From Amia ocellicauda (lineage: Eukaryota > Chordata > Actinopteri > Amiiformes > Amiidae), in contig NC_089863.1 of the NCBI RefSeq assembly GCF_036373705.1, positions 3,766,444 to 3,830,443 on the forward strand: a stretch of 64,000 bases of DNA. Direction: 5' to 3'. A model generated the notes under the pieces. The model saw only the letters and a list, made by a program, of their open reading frames with translations. It did no database searches and had not been told where the DNA came from. Each line of letters opens with the position of its first letter. Position 1 is the stretch's first letter. The translations under genes and the position numbers were made by a program. Of this stretch, positions 53,244 through 63,960 are shown one piece after another.

Positions 53244-54600
53244 GACTCTGTTTACAGTCACACTGCGTCTCGCGTTGTGTCTTCTCCGCTGTCGACGAGG
53301 GTGTCGATTGGGTCATGGTCTCCTACAGCCTTTACGGCCTCCTCCAGGATGGGCCCAGTGCGTCTCCCAACGCTGGCTGTAACGCACCCCACCGGGGAGG
53401 GAAGTGTGCATTTGTGTCTCAGTGTGTGATTTCATGTGTGTCTGTAAAAGTGCACAAGCTTATATTTAAACGCAACGGATGCCTCGTTGACAGTAGCGTA
53501 CCTTTAAAGAGCACATGTGGGTCAGACTCCAGATGACAAGAGCACAGAACTTTTTGGCCTGATGTGTCTTATGTGGTTTTCATAATTAAAGAAGCATAAT
53601 TTTTATTTTTGCAGCTGTGTGTTTTAACTGCTGAATAACACAAAAATAAAAATTATGCTCCGCGACCGGAATCACCACTTTCACGGTCCATCGCTGTCAT
53701 ATACATAATGCATACATTCCCGGCAGGTGAGTTTTCTGTAATGTGAAGTGTGCAAAACTATGGAAGGGTATCGCTGCCACAAAAACAATTTGGGGTCAAG
53801 TTACTGCCAGGAAAACAAAAAAAAGTTTGTAGTCCAAGACCATCTGTAGTTCTCTGGGGTAATCCCGTGACACGACAGGATTGAAACTTAACAAACGGAC
53901 ATATTGCTCCTGCGAATCGTCCTAGAAACTTTTTTCTTCAGTTAAAAGCCCATTATATTTAATTGTGTTGTGTTTTCATACAACTCAAACAGAAATGGGG
54001 GCGTGGATTTTTGCACGAAGAAAAAAACTAAATGCAGCTGCAAAATATACTAATTAGAAATGTGTACCAGACAAAAGTTGAACAGGAATGGCAGGTGTGT
54101 CAGACATTGTCCACTTCTACTTTAATCTTGGTTTTAGTCCTAAAGAAATATTACAATGTTTGAGCCATGTAAATGGAACATTAAGAACATAAGAAAGTTC
54201 ACAAATGAGAGGAGGCCATTCACCCCATCGTGCTCGTTTGGTGTCCATTAATAACTAAGTGATCCAAGGATCCTATCCAGTCTATTTTAAATGTTCCCAA
54301 ATTTTCAGGTTCAGCCACATCGCTGGGGAGTTTGTTCAGATTGTGACGCCTCTCTGTGTGAAGAAGTGTCTCCTGTTTTCTGTCTTGAATGCCTTGAAGC
54401 CCAATTTCCATTTGTGTCCCCGGGTGCGTGTGTCCCTGCTGATCTGGAAAAGCTCCTCTGGTTTGATGTGGTTGTTTGTGAAATATTTTTTTGTGTGGCA
54501 GCAGTTTGTTTCCATTATAATAAATAAGAACAGTTATAATAAATATAAACATACACACACACAGAGAGTTAGAAATAGGCAATCGACTAAAACACAAACA
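53244..54600. other. Intergenic region between trip6 and the somatostatin gene
   Basis: No gene seen. At 53593-53611 and 53641-53659 there is a perfect 19-bp inverted repeat (AGCATAATTTTTATTTTTG) with a 29-nt loop. From about 54183 to 54480 lies a sequence (AAGAACATAAGAAAGTTCAC ... GAGGAGGCCATTCACCCCAT ... GAAGAAGTGTCTCCTGTTTT) that I recall as a dispersed repeat of fish genomes. Its short open frames are not genes. Confidence 0.5.
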
Positions 54601-54605
54601 AACGC

Positions 54606-54611
54606 TTTAAT
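54606..54611 (-). terminator. Candidate polyadenylation signal of the somatostatin gene
   Basis: Plus TTTAAT is ATTAAA on the minus strand, the common variant signal, about 60 bp after the stop codon. Short 3' UTRs are usual for somatostatin genes. Confidence 0.4.
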
Positions 54612-54670
54612 AAAATGAGTTCACCACAATATACAGTCTAAGATGATTCTGGGGGGTGAGGGGTAGGGGA

Positions 54671-55614
54671 CTAACACGTGGTGAAGGTCTTCCAGTAGAA
54701 GTTGCGGCAGCCGGCCTTGCGCTCGCGCTGAGACAGGGGCAGCTGCCGCGCCACCTCCTCTCGGATCCCGGCGTCCTCGGCCGAGACGGGCGGCGCTGCC
54801 TCCTCTTCCTCGGCCCGCAGGAGGCCGCTTAGCACCTTCAGCAGCAGGACGCGAGAGAGGTCCTGTCGGGGGACATGGAGGGGGAAGAAGAGCCAGTCAG
54901 TTGTGATCGCCCAGGTGTGGCCAGCGCCCAGGCTCTCAGAGGCTGTGGAGTCCATATTTGCCCGTCCCCGCTGCTGTAATGGTGCGAACAGCCTGGCCGC
55001 AGCGGGGACGGGCAAATATGGACTCCATGGCCCATAAAACAAAGGAAAGTCATGTAATCATTGATCAAATACACAACACCAACACAGAGCCCTTAAGGAT
55101 TTGATGTTTTTAATATTCTGACATGTTTTTGAGTGGGACGACTCATGGCTCGGCAAGGGTCCGGTCTGTCAGAACCACACACACGCACACACACCATACA
55201 GAGACATACGGGGGTCCCGTTAAGAGAGGAACGCAGTCCCCCCCCACACACACATGCAACGCACCTGTCAGAAAAGATATTGCGTATCACAATATGGAGT
55301 ACAACACGCAGTAGAAGCCAGTAAAAAAACAGGCGTTCTTTGCAGACGCCTTCGCCCAGACTAGTGTCAAGTGGTTCCATTAATTAAAACATGAATCAAT
55401 AAATCACCCTGCTCTTTTAAGAAGGGTTTTGCCACCCAGCCCGTCTCCCTTTTCCCACCTCTGACCTCCGACTCACCTCCTTGCCTTCCGGGTCCCCCGT
55501 CCTCACTAGAGCGGACAGTCTCTCCCCCGGGGGCACCGCGCTGCCCACCCGGGTCAGCAGCACGGAGGCGGACAGGGCCACCAACAGGACCTGCAGCTGG
55601 GAGCACAGGATCAT
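54671..55614 (-). CDS. sst5: Preprosomatostatin, probably the sst5 paralogue
   Basis: Secreted neuropeptide precursor. Two exons, 55614-55477 and 54862-54671, give 109 aa (human SST is 116). Residues 1-26 are a signal peptide starting MILCSQLQVLLVALSAS, comparable to MLSCRLQ in human SST. The C-terminus is a dibasic site (ERK) followed directly by the 14-residue hormone AGCRNFYWKTFTTC. The two cysteines that form the ring and the F-x-W-K-T core are kept; against SS-14 it has K4R, F7Y and S13T. The single phase-0 intron falls in the propeptide, as in the family. An in-frame upstream methionine exists at 55728, but the TATA box position puts it outside the transcript. Somatostatin identity is firm; the sst5 assignment rests on the bcl6b/trip6 neighbourhood. 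Confidence 0.88.
54946..55027. repeat. Perfect 29-bp inverted repeat in the somatostatin intron
   Basis: Arms 54946-54974 and 54999-55027 (beginning TGGAGTCCATATTTGCCCGT) are exact inverse complements separated by 24 nt. The structure lies wholly inside the intron 54863-55476. Confidence 0.95.
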
Positions 55615-55700
55615 CTTCAGAACCGTGCGTTGGTCTATTGCCCTTGAAGAAAAGCCGTAATCGGAGACCCGACTGGTCCCCCCGAGCCAGGGTGTCCGGC

Positions 55701-55707
55701 TCTTATA
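55701..55707 (-). promoter_or_regulatory. TATA box of the somatostatin gene
   Basis: The minus strand reads GTGTATAAGAGCC about 87 bp upstream of the start codon, placing transcription start near 55675. A CCAAT motif is on the plus strand at about 55729-55733, upstream of the TATA box. Somatostatin promoters are normally TATA-driven. Confidence 0.6.
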
Positions 55708-55739
55708 CACCTCCCGATGAGGCGCCAAGCCAATGGCGG

Positions 55740-57520
55740 GAGAGGGGGACGGAGCCTGCGGGGGGACGGGGGGACGAGGGGACGTGGGGACAGGGAGCAG
55801 CCAATCGGAAGGGACAGGGGGTTGGCTGAAGTTCTACAGAGATGGACGGAGAGATAGATGTGTAACAGGTTTGTGTGGCGCCCCCTCCCGCTGTCTCCCC
55901 AGTGGGCGACTGACCTGCTGTCTATCCAACGAGCACCAGAGCAGAAGTGACTCAAATGCTAATTACCCCCCCCCCCACCTGCCACCACTTTTTTAATCCC
56001 TTGGCTTACATTTGGGTTGTATAGCAATTGTAGAGAACGTCTGAGATGCCCGTCGCCTGGTATCTCTTTATATGGTCAACTTGAGATCTCCCAGCTGTTT
56101 AAAATCATTGCAAAAAAACAACAGCAACCTCTAGGCAAATGATGAGTTCAAGTATTGATCCCCCGCCGCAACTGAGAGCAGGGCCGGGGTTTTCTGTCCG
56201 AGCTACAGGGTCCTTTGTTTTTGTCATCCTCAAACCCATTCGGTCACTGATATTCCCGTAACCCTTGACCCCTGCAGCCTCTCCTGACCTCTGCAGCCTC
56301 CCCTGACCCCTGCAGCCCCCACAGCCACATTTGAAAAGACTGGGGACACTGTATTCGAAGCCAATCCACATCACCGACGACCCGAAAGAGGCCGACAGAG
56401 CAAGAGGGATGTCATGGTTCGACCGGGGGCCATGTGGTCTCCGGAAGAGGGGCTGTGATTCCCTCCGGTACTGGGACTCCTAGCGAACAGATAACAAGGT
56501 TTGCACTGACCAGGTTCGTTTAAAGCTGAACCGAAATGGCCCGATGTATAATAAACAATGAAATCCCCCTCCAGTCCTCGTACAGCAGGGGCTTCGTGTT
56601 CTGAGACAGGCGCCCGTTCCCACTCCTCCGTTGAAAGGTCCCGTCGCTGTGTGTTTCTCTGGTTACTCATTAAGCCCTGGCATTTCTCGCCGCCTCGGGG
56701 CATAATTAACTTTTTAACGAGACACGAGCTGTCAGGGCTCGGGCGCCACACTGGGCAGCTAAACCCAGCCGCACGGGGTCCTTTCCTCACCAGTCGCGGT
56801 GGGAGGAAGCAAAATCCTAATTCAAAATCGCCCACTCCGGCCCGGCTTCGGAAATTGTCAGCGGTGACATGTGACGCTGTGTTCGTTAGTGCCCCCCCCA
56901 CGGTGATGATACAGGCGTTCTCATGATTTGGTTCTTGTTGGTTTGTTTTATAGGGTTTGACTGATGGCCTCAATGAACCGCCGTGTACCAAATGGTCTTC
57001 TTTAAGATCGTGACAAAAGACACACTAACACACATGTACAAACACAAACACTCACACACAAACACTAGCGCTGATGCACACACACACAGCGCACAAACAC
57101 AGAAACGCACAGGCCTGCGTCCAGACATGCTAACGTGCTCTGACAGGCAATCGGTGCTGACATTTGCACTGCGGGGGTGGGGGCGTTGCTCTCACGCGTG
57201 TCTCGCTGTGGTCCTCACTTCTCTCTGTCAGTGTCTGTTTTGCAAGGAAAAGTCAGGCCGTGTGAAGGGGGAGGATGAGTTAGAATCATTTGCATAGAGA
57301 TCTCTCTCTGGTTAATCGCACCACAGAGAGGGGACTTGGCGTCCTGCCTGTAGTGACAGGACAGTTCAGACACGGGAAAAGAAAGAGAGTAAGGTGGTGT
57401 TGCAGCCACTGAAGGTTGAGAGTGTTCTTCCTGTGCTGTTTGACACAGAAGGGTGCTCTCTCCGTGCACAGTCAATAAAAATGTATCGTTTACTGGGACT
57501 CGACGCATTGCCTCGTCCTC
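55740..57520. other. Intergenic, nothing recognised
   Basis: Unique sequence without exon-like structure. There is a short CTGCAGCCTCCCCTGACCCC repeat at 56270-56320 and CA-rich stretches at 57020-57110. The open frames here (for example antisense 56371-56991) show no domain. Confidence 0.5.
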
Positions 57521-57524
57521 TACG

Positions 57525-57965
57525 ACATGCCATGTCCCCTACAACACGCTGTCTTTTCAAACACCCTGTCCTCTACGACACTCTGTCCCCTACAACATGT
57601 CCTGTCCCCTACAAAACCCTGTCCCCTACGATATCCTGTCCCCTACAACATCCTGTCCCCTATGACATGCCCTGTCCCCTACAACATGCTGTCCCTTCCA
57701 ACACGCTGTCCCTTTCAACAACCTGTCCCCTATGACACACACTCCCCAACACACTCTGTCCTCTACGACACCCTGTCCCCTACAACACACTGTCCCCTAT
57801 GACATCCTCTCCCCTACAACACTGTCCCCTATGACATCCTCTCCCCTACAACACTGTCCCCTATGACATCCTGTCCCCTACAATAGTCTGTCCCCTATGA
57901 TATCCTGTCTCCTATGACATCCTGTCCCTTAAGACATGCTGTCCCCTACGACACACCTTGTCCCT
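57525..57965. repeat. Minisatellite of CTGTCCCCTACAACAC-like units
   Basis: Units of about 15-17 bp (CTGTCCCCTACAACATC, CTGTCCCCTATGACATC) repeat some 25 times, with a 33-bp higher-order pairing near 57790-57880. All frames read Pro/Leu/Ser/Thr-rich peptides. Confidence 0.9.
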
Positions 57966-58754
57966 TACAGTCTGCAGTACACACACACACACACACAAAC
58001 GTTTAATTACATTTACTTTGAAAACAAAGTGTTGCTTCAGACAGGTGATAAACTCAGCAACATGAATACAGGAGTCAGGTATTGTTGTAAGATGTTTTAT
58101 CTACAGCTCTCTGTGCTCATCTGCTCCCCGGCCCTGTCTTTGTGTCACTAATTTTAAGAGGCTTGTCAACCATACCACAACCGAAGACCCCCAGGCACTG
58201 GAGGTCTTTACTCATACCTATCAGTGATAACATCTGCAAATACGCTTCTGCTGTCTCGTCCTGCCTTCTCAAGCATCAAAAGAGCATCAGACATCTTACC
58301 ACAGGTCCCCAAAAAACCACATCATGCCTCGAGCAGAGGTGCTCAGAGTGACACAGGCGATAGCTGACATGGGTCTGGGTCTCGATGTTGTTATCAACTC
58401 GACTCGAGAGATGGAAAGTGTGGTCCAGAGCTGCACCGCTGACCTCATCCTGGAAACTGACAGAGAGGGAGCTGGGGGTGGGGGGTCGGGGTATAAATCT
58501 GCAGAGGCTCGAGAGGCAGCACAGTATCACCTACACTGTCCTCTCCATTGCTGCCCTCCACCTTTGACTGAGGATTCAACGCAGAGGTAAGAGGGGTCTC
58601 AGAGACTGGTTGGACAGTGTTATTTTGACAGCTGTTGTACAGGGGAGCCACCAGTTGAATAAATGACAACTACCGAGTCTGCTAGAAGAGACAGAGACTC
58701 AGAGGGATCTGACAGGTGACTGAATTCAAACGAGTGCCTGATCAAAACTTGATA

Positions 58755-59235
58755 AGTTTTTGGACAGTGACACAGCTGTCATCGTTTTGGCTCTGTATGC
58801 CACCACAATGGATTTGAAAGGAAACAATCAATATGTGCTTTAAGTGTAGACTTTCATCTTTAATTTGAGGGTGGCTACATCCAAATTGGGTGAACAGTGT
58901 CAGAATTACACCCATTTCTATACGTGGTCCCCCAATTTTAGCGGTAAGTAATTGGACAAACTAACATAATCATGAATTAAATTGTGAGTTTCAATACTTG
59001 GTTGCAAATGCTTTGCAGTCAATGACTGCCTGAAGTCTGAACCCATAGACATCAGCAGATGCTGGGTTTCTTCCCTGGTGATGCTCTGCCAGGCCTGCAC
59101 TGCATTGTCTTTAGTTCCTGCTTGTTTTTGCGGCATTTTGCCTTCAGTTTCCTTTCAAATCCATGTTGGTTGCATACAGAGACAAAATTATGACAATTGT
59201 GACACTGTTCAAATATTTATGAACCTAACTGTATA
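58755..59235 (-). mobile_element. Degraded Tc1-like DNA transposon remnant
   Basis: The ends resemble each other in inverse orientation (TTGGACAGTGACAC at about 58759 and GTGACACTGTTCAA near 59200). Between them the minus strand keeps a short frame including AVQAWQSITREETQHLLMSM, which I recall as a fish DNA-transposon C-terminal motif. The copy is too short to be active. GATTTGAAAGGAAAC at 58811 and GTTTCCTTTCAAATCC at 59146 are further inverted matches. Confidence 0.55.
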
Positions 59236-59563
59236 TATACACACATGGGTATTACTTACGTGTCGCCCTCATCTGACCCTTATAATGGTTTATCTTACAG
59301 ACCGTGGGAGAACTCAAGAGCCTGGTATCATTTATACTTGACATCTGCAGCTGCTTTAAATCACTGAAGTGACAGAGCTCAGGTGAGGCCAATTATTAGT
59401 ACAATTAATTGTTCCATTCACTGAGAGCTCGACTGGGAACAGAAATCCACAGCGGGGCCCCCGGGAGCCCATCGTAGCACATCTCTTGCTTGACTCCATA
59501 TCCCTCTGTTGCTGTGCTCTGACCCGTGCTGCCCGCTGTCCTGCAGGTGAGCGCTGAAGGACG

Positions 59564-60440
59564 ATGCCACTGACCCAGAGGCTGCTGTGTCTGACCCTCC
59601 TGCTCCTGCCGCTTTCCGGCGGCCAGTTCCTGCAACCCTCGCCCCCCCGCCCCCCTGCCCCCCGGCCCTGCGCCCGCCTGCTGCCCCCCGAGCCCCAGAG
59701 CCCCCTGCCGGGAGGAGGAGGAGGGCAGGGGCACAGGCTGGGGCAGGCGGGGGCACCCCGCTCCTTCGTTGTGGCCCCCGGCTGTGAGCTCACGCTGTGG
59801 GGGGGGCAGGCGTCTCGCTCCTTCACCAGCGGGAAGCACCTCAACGTGTCCCTGGGGCTCGAGGGGGGCCCCACCGCCTTCCACTGCAGCTGCCAGGACC
59901 AGCCCAGTGCTGAGGAGACAGAGGACAAGGTAATATTGACCAATGATCACAGACACCAGTAATACTGACCAGTAATCACAGACACCAGTAATACTGATCA
60001 GTGATCAGACACTAGTAATATTGACCAGTGATCAGACACCAGTAATATTGACCAGTAAGAATGAGACTGTTTTCCTTCTTCTATTTCAGTATCAAGAGGA
60101 GACTGCTTACCAGAAATTCCTGAGACAACACTTGGACCCGTCTGTGCGCAGCGGCAACGACAAGTATTGTGACAAAACCATGAGCAGAAGAAGAATGACC
60201 AGACCACAGTGTAAGGAAATCAACACCTTCATCCACGCCAAGAAACAAGAGGTTGTGAAGGTCTGCTCACAAAAGCCCCTGGTCAAAAACTTACACCAGA
60301 GTAACCATACGTTCCGTCTCACGGTTTGCGAGTTAAAAGGCAGATCCACCCATAAGCCCTGCCAGTACAGAGGCCGTGACAAGGTTAGAACCATCATTGT
60401 TGCCTGCAAAGATAAAAAGCCTGTTCACCTTGGAAAGTGA
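59564..60440 (+). CDS. Secreted syncollin-like / RNase A-superfamily chimeric protein
   Basis: Exon 59564-59929 (122 codons) begins with a signal peptide (MPLTQRLLCLTLLLLPLSGG), then a Pro/Gly-rich stretch and a syncollin-like block: RSFVVAPGCELTLW, FTSGKHLNVSLGLEGG, ending AFHCSC. Syncollin is a zymogen-granule protein with VVAPRCELTVW and YCRC at the same places. The donor AAG|GTAATA is phase 0. After 160 bp, exon 60090-60440 (acceptor TTCTATTTCAG, also phase 0) encodes an RNase A domain: catalytic His in FLRQHLD, the family signature CKEINTFIHA with catalytic Lys, and the C-terminal His in KPVHL. It has six cysteines, lacking the fourth disulfide as angiogenins do. Total 238 aa. The RNase exon has no signal peptide or start of its own, which supports a joint transcript. 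Two separate or decayed genes remain possible. Confidence 0.75.
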
Positions 60441-62370
60441 GAAGATGATTAGCTTCTTACCCAATGCTGTTTGGTTTGCTTTCCTTCCCCCTGCCACCCC
60501 CTCTCGATTGTGCCTCTAGGAGACCCTCTTCATCCCAATTCTCTCCTCTCCCCTCCATCGTCAATTCCCCACGGCTCATCCTGGGGCACTCACCCCTTAG
60601 ACGTCTTCATCCGAGAACACCCGACACCGCCGGTTCGATTTCTCCACATTTAAGAATCAAACATATAATATTTCTCACTTGATATCGTAACATGTGAACA
60701 CCTCCGCTGGTCTGGTCCCACCCTGCTCTAGAGTGTGCGGGTAGCCCCGAAAACTGCTTTAACAGCCCGGTGAAGAGGAGGAGGAGGACTGGTCGGTGAG
60801 GAAGAGATGAGCCCTCCTGGAAGTGATGAAGTCAACTAAGGTGAGGCCCAGACCACAAAGAGACCCACCCCCTCTCCTGGTCTTGAGTTCAAAGCAGTGG
60901 ACGGTGATTTCTGACCATAATCCTACACTCTAGATGAAGTGCGATCCTTTCTGGTGAAGCTCAAGCTATGCTGTGGCAGTAGGGTTGGCTGCGCACTGTA
61001 ATCATAATGTTCCTTTTATTAGAGGTGCTGAAAGCAAATGGAATTAAAAACAAATAAACGCTGCAATAAACAAATCGCTTTGAATTCACTGAGATTCGGT
61101 TTCCTGTTTTTCTTCTTCTCTTTTTTGGGTCACGAACAAAACAAGTGTTGATTCCTTCTCTAAACACTCCTTTCTCCCATCTCTTCCTCACATTCACCCC
61201 TCTCCCTCTCCTGTCCTCACATTTGCCCCTCTCCTCGTCTCTCTGTCCTCTCCCTTCCATGCCCTCCCCTTTCCCCATCTCTCTTTCCCCGCTCTCTCCC
61301 TCTCTCTCCTCTCCCACACTCCTCTGTCCAGGTCAGGGGATGTCAGTTCCAGTCCTGGGGGTGTGTTGTGTTGTCCTGTGCTTTGTGTTCCAGTCAGGCA
61401 GGGTTGTGGCCTCACATCTCGAGTCCTTCACCACAGTCAAGGTTATCAGCTCTACATATACAATGCGCTAAACCTCTCAGAAATAACATGAAAGAAATAA
61501 AGCCTGAACTGAGAGAATAAGTCCTGAATGATTGGGAGCTCATTCTGGACCAGGAAACACCACTGATCACGTGGCCTCCCCAGCTCTGTCTTAAGTGCAA
61601 CTTCAATTTCACCTACTGTCCGATATTTTACTGGATTTGCTGACCATCAAGAGATAAATCAACTGTAATGTCAGGAGCGGAGTTTTATTCCCTGGCAAGA
61701 TGGCGGACTCAAATCCCAATGAGTCGCACACACAGATCTAAATCTCAATGGTTGAAAGGCCCCAATAAAATTGGAAATCAGGTGCTATTATATATCTATG
61801 GTATGGAAACGAGGCCAGCCGCTTCTGATTGGCTGAGAGGGTTTTCGTCTGGAAACGGTGGTTGGTCAGGGACCTTGTCACTCACTGTAATATCCGGTTG
61901 GCCAGTCATGAGCTAATGCGGAGTTCGTATTGGAATAGCGTGTGGACAAACATGAGGAATTTGTGTAGAGGACATTCCACCTAAACATTAATAAACGTTT
62001 GCACTTACTGTGTTAAGCAGGGTGATGGACACGGCGCTTTAAAACACCGCGCATTAGAAACGTGCACATTGCGGCGCTGGGCACTCACGAAATGAACCAA
62101 CTGGCCCATGACGTCACCCAGAAAGCGGAAGTCACCAGCTGGCTGTAGGGTTTGTGTTTGCGAGAGAAGTTAGCATTGTTTTATGCTCCACAGGCGGATG
62201 ATTTTAACTTGAATTGATGGTTTTATGCGCGGAGATGTTTTAATTCACTTGAATCCGGATAACGAGATGCGTCTTTGCAAACCCAAGCGACGCATTTGAG
62301 GCGCAGGTGTTTGGTGCCAGGCTGCGGCTGTCCTCTGACATGGCGACGGGGTTTTGAAGCAGCGGGCGAC
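60441..62370. other. 3' UTR of the RNase gene and intergenic region
   Basis: AATAAA signals for the plus strand occur at 61053-61058 and 61496-61501. Positions 61150-61325 are a CT-rich tract. The last 300 bp before 62371 are richer in CpG and include a perfect TGACGTCA at about 62109-62116, so this is the likely promoter of the next gene. No other exon recognised. Confidence 0.45.
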
Positions 62371-62466
62371 ATGAAGCCGGTGTCAGGGGCCGCCAAGACC
62401 GTGGCCGTCGGCGTGTCGATGGCGCTGCAGGACGAGCTGGCGTCCACCATCGAGAGCGCCTTCAAG
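62371..62466 (+). CDS. First exon of an unidentified gene (3'-truncated by the window)
   Basis: ATG at 62371 opens 32 codons (MKPVSGAAKTVAVGVSMALQ, then DELASTIESAFK) ending at a good donor, TTCAAG|GTACAC. It lies at the 3' end of a CpG-bearing stretch with a CRE, as expected for a promoter-proximal exon. The amphipathic DELASTIESAFK resembles N-termini of some fish C2H2 zinc-finger proteins, but this is recall, not proof. An in-frame upstream ATG at 62275 is possible. The following exons are beyond the right edge. Confidence 0.45.
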
Positions 62467-62754
62467 GTACACAGAGACCCCCAGAGTGACCTCTCTGTCT
62501 GTCTCTCTGTCTGATATTGCTGCAAAGTACAGAACAAAGATATGAACTATCAACAGTGCCCCCTAATTACTATGTGTGTATGTATGTGTGTATATGTATA
62601 TCAATTAATTCAATCAATTTTAATTTGTATAGCACCCTTAAATAAAAGAATATGTACACAATACAATACAATAAAATAAATACAAGTAGTTTATGTGTGT
62701 GTCTGTGTGTATGTATTTATATGTATGTGTGTATGTGTGTATACATACATGCAT

Positions 62755-63117
62755 ACATACAGAAGGGTGACAGATTAAAGGAAAAACCTGAATAAATGAG
62801 TGGAGGAACATAACAAATGCAGGTGCCTCCAAACAGGTGTACTGCATGATACAATTAAGCAATTAACATCCTATCCTGCTCTGTGGCATGTATACAAAAG
62901 CTGAGCAGGCCCAGCTGACCTCGATTGTGGATCAAGGTGGCAGTACATAATGCCGTTGTTATAAAGACAAATGCACATCTGAGAGTTCAGTGGTGCAGAA
63001 ACCATAGGCACTGGTCTACAGACGTGGAAAAATGTGATCTGGTCAGATGACTCATCTTTCGCCATATTCTGGACAAGTGGGCAAGTGCATGTGTGGCAAC
63101 AGCAACAGAACAGTACA
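62755..63117 (+). mobile_element. Tc1-like transposon fragment, plus orientation
   Basis: Positions 62755-62935 match, in inverse complement, the terminal region 63790-63955 (AAAACCTGAATAAATGAGTGG and onward). After an internal deletion, 62940-63110 is a fragment of transposase sequence in plus orientation (CAGTGGTGCAGAAACCATAG; ATGTGATCTGGTCAGATGAC). It abuts a minus-oriented copy. Confidence 0.75.
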
Positions 63118-63960
63118 TATACAGATGGGTGACAAATTAAAGGAAACGCCAACATAAAGCCTCTCAGTAAGGTGTTGGGCACCATGAGCCCCAGAACAGC
63201 TTCAATGCTCTTGGCTCAGATTCTATGAGTCTCTGGACTCTACTGGAGGGATGAACACCATTCTTCCTAAAGATATTCCCTCATTTGGTGTTTTGATGAT
63301 GATGGTGGAGAGCGCTGTCTAACACGTTGGTCCACAATCTCCCATAGGTGTTCAATTGGGTTGAGATCTGGTGACTGCGAAGGCCATAGCACATCATTTT
63401 CATACTCAAACCATGTGGGGTATGGGGGGCCGTTGTCATCCTGGAAGAGACCACACCCATCAGGATATAAATGTGTCTCCATAGGATAAAGGTGATCACT
63501 CAGAATAACTTTGTAATGATTTGCAGTGACCCTTCCCTCTAAGGGGACAAGTGGACCCAAACCATGCCAGGAAAATGCCCCCCACAACATAACAGAGCCT
63601 CCGGACCCCCTCACTGTAGGGGTCAAGCAGTCAGGTATGTATCGTTCTTTTGGTGTCCCACACATGCACTCGCCCACTTGTCCAGAACACGAGCCGGTTG
63701 AGCATCTGTGTGACTGAATCTCCTGCCACTTGAGCCCCAATAATGCCCCCTCTTTCAAAGTCACTTAGATACTTTCTTCTTGCCATCTTGATCCAAAATT
63801 GAGGTCAGCTGGGCCGGCTCAGCATTTGCATACATGCTACAGAGCATGATAGGATGTATCATGCAGTACACCTGTTTGGAGGCATCTGCATTCATTATGT
63901 TCCTCCACTCATTTATTCAGGTTTTTCCTTTAATTTGTCAGCCGTCTGTATGTATGTGTG
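63118..63960 (-). mobile_element. Tc1-like transposon with broken transposase, minus orientation
   Basis: The minus strand begins transposase at about 63788 (ATGGCAAGAAGAAAG, M-A-R-R-K) but jumps from the first 25 or so codons straight to the catalytic core, so the helix-turn-helix DNA-binding part is deleted. The core 63267-63700 reads GGSVMLWGAFSWHGLGPLVP, FQDDNGP (second catalytic Asp) and [13 protein letters not shown] (catalytic Glu of DD34E). Terminal sequence TACAGATGGGTGACAAATTA at 63116 marks the 3' end, and TIR-like sequence to about 63955 marks the 5' end. It is incapable of transposing itself. Confidence 0.85.

Noticed and set aside
58142-58590. Small plus-strand frames near 58.1-58.6 kb
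   Set aside because: No recognisable domain or exon structure; surrounded by repeats.
59564-59962. Stand-alone syncollin gene ending at the stop near 59960
   Set aside because: The stop lies 11 codons into what looks like a good intron, and a phase-matched acceptor follows at once; kept as the alternative to the fusion, not the preferred model.
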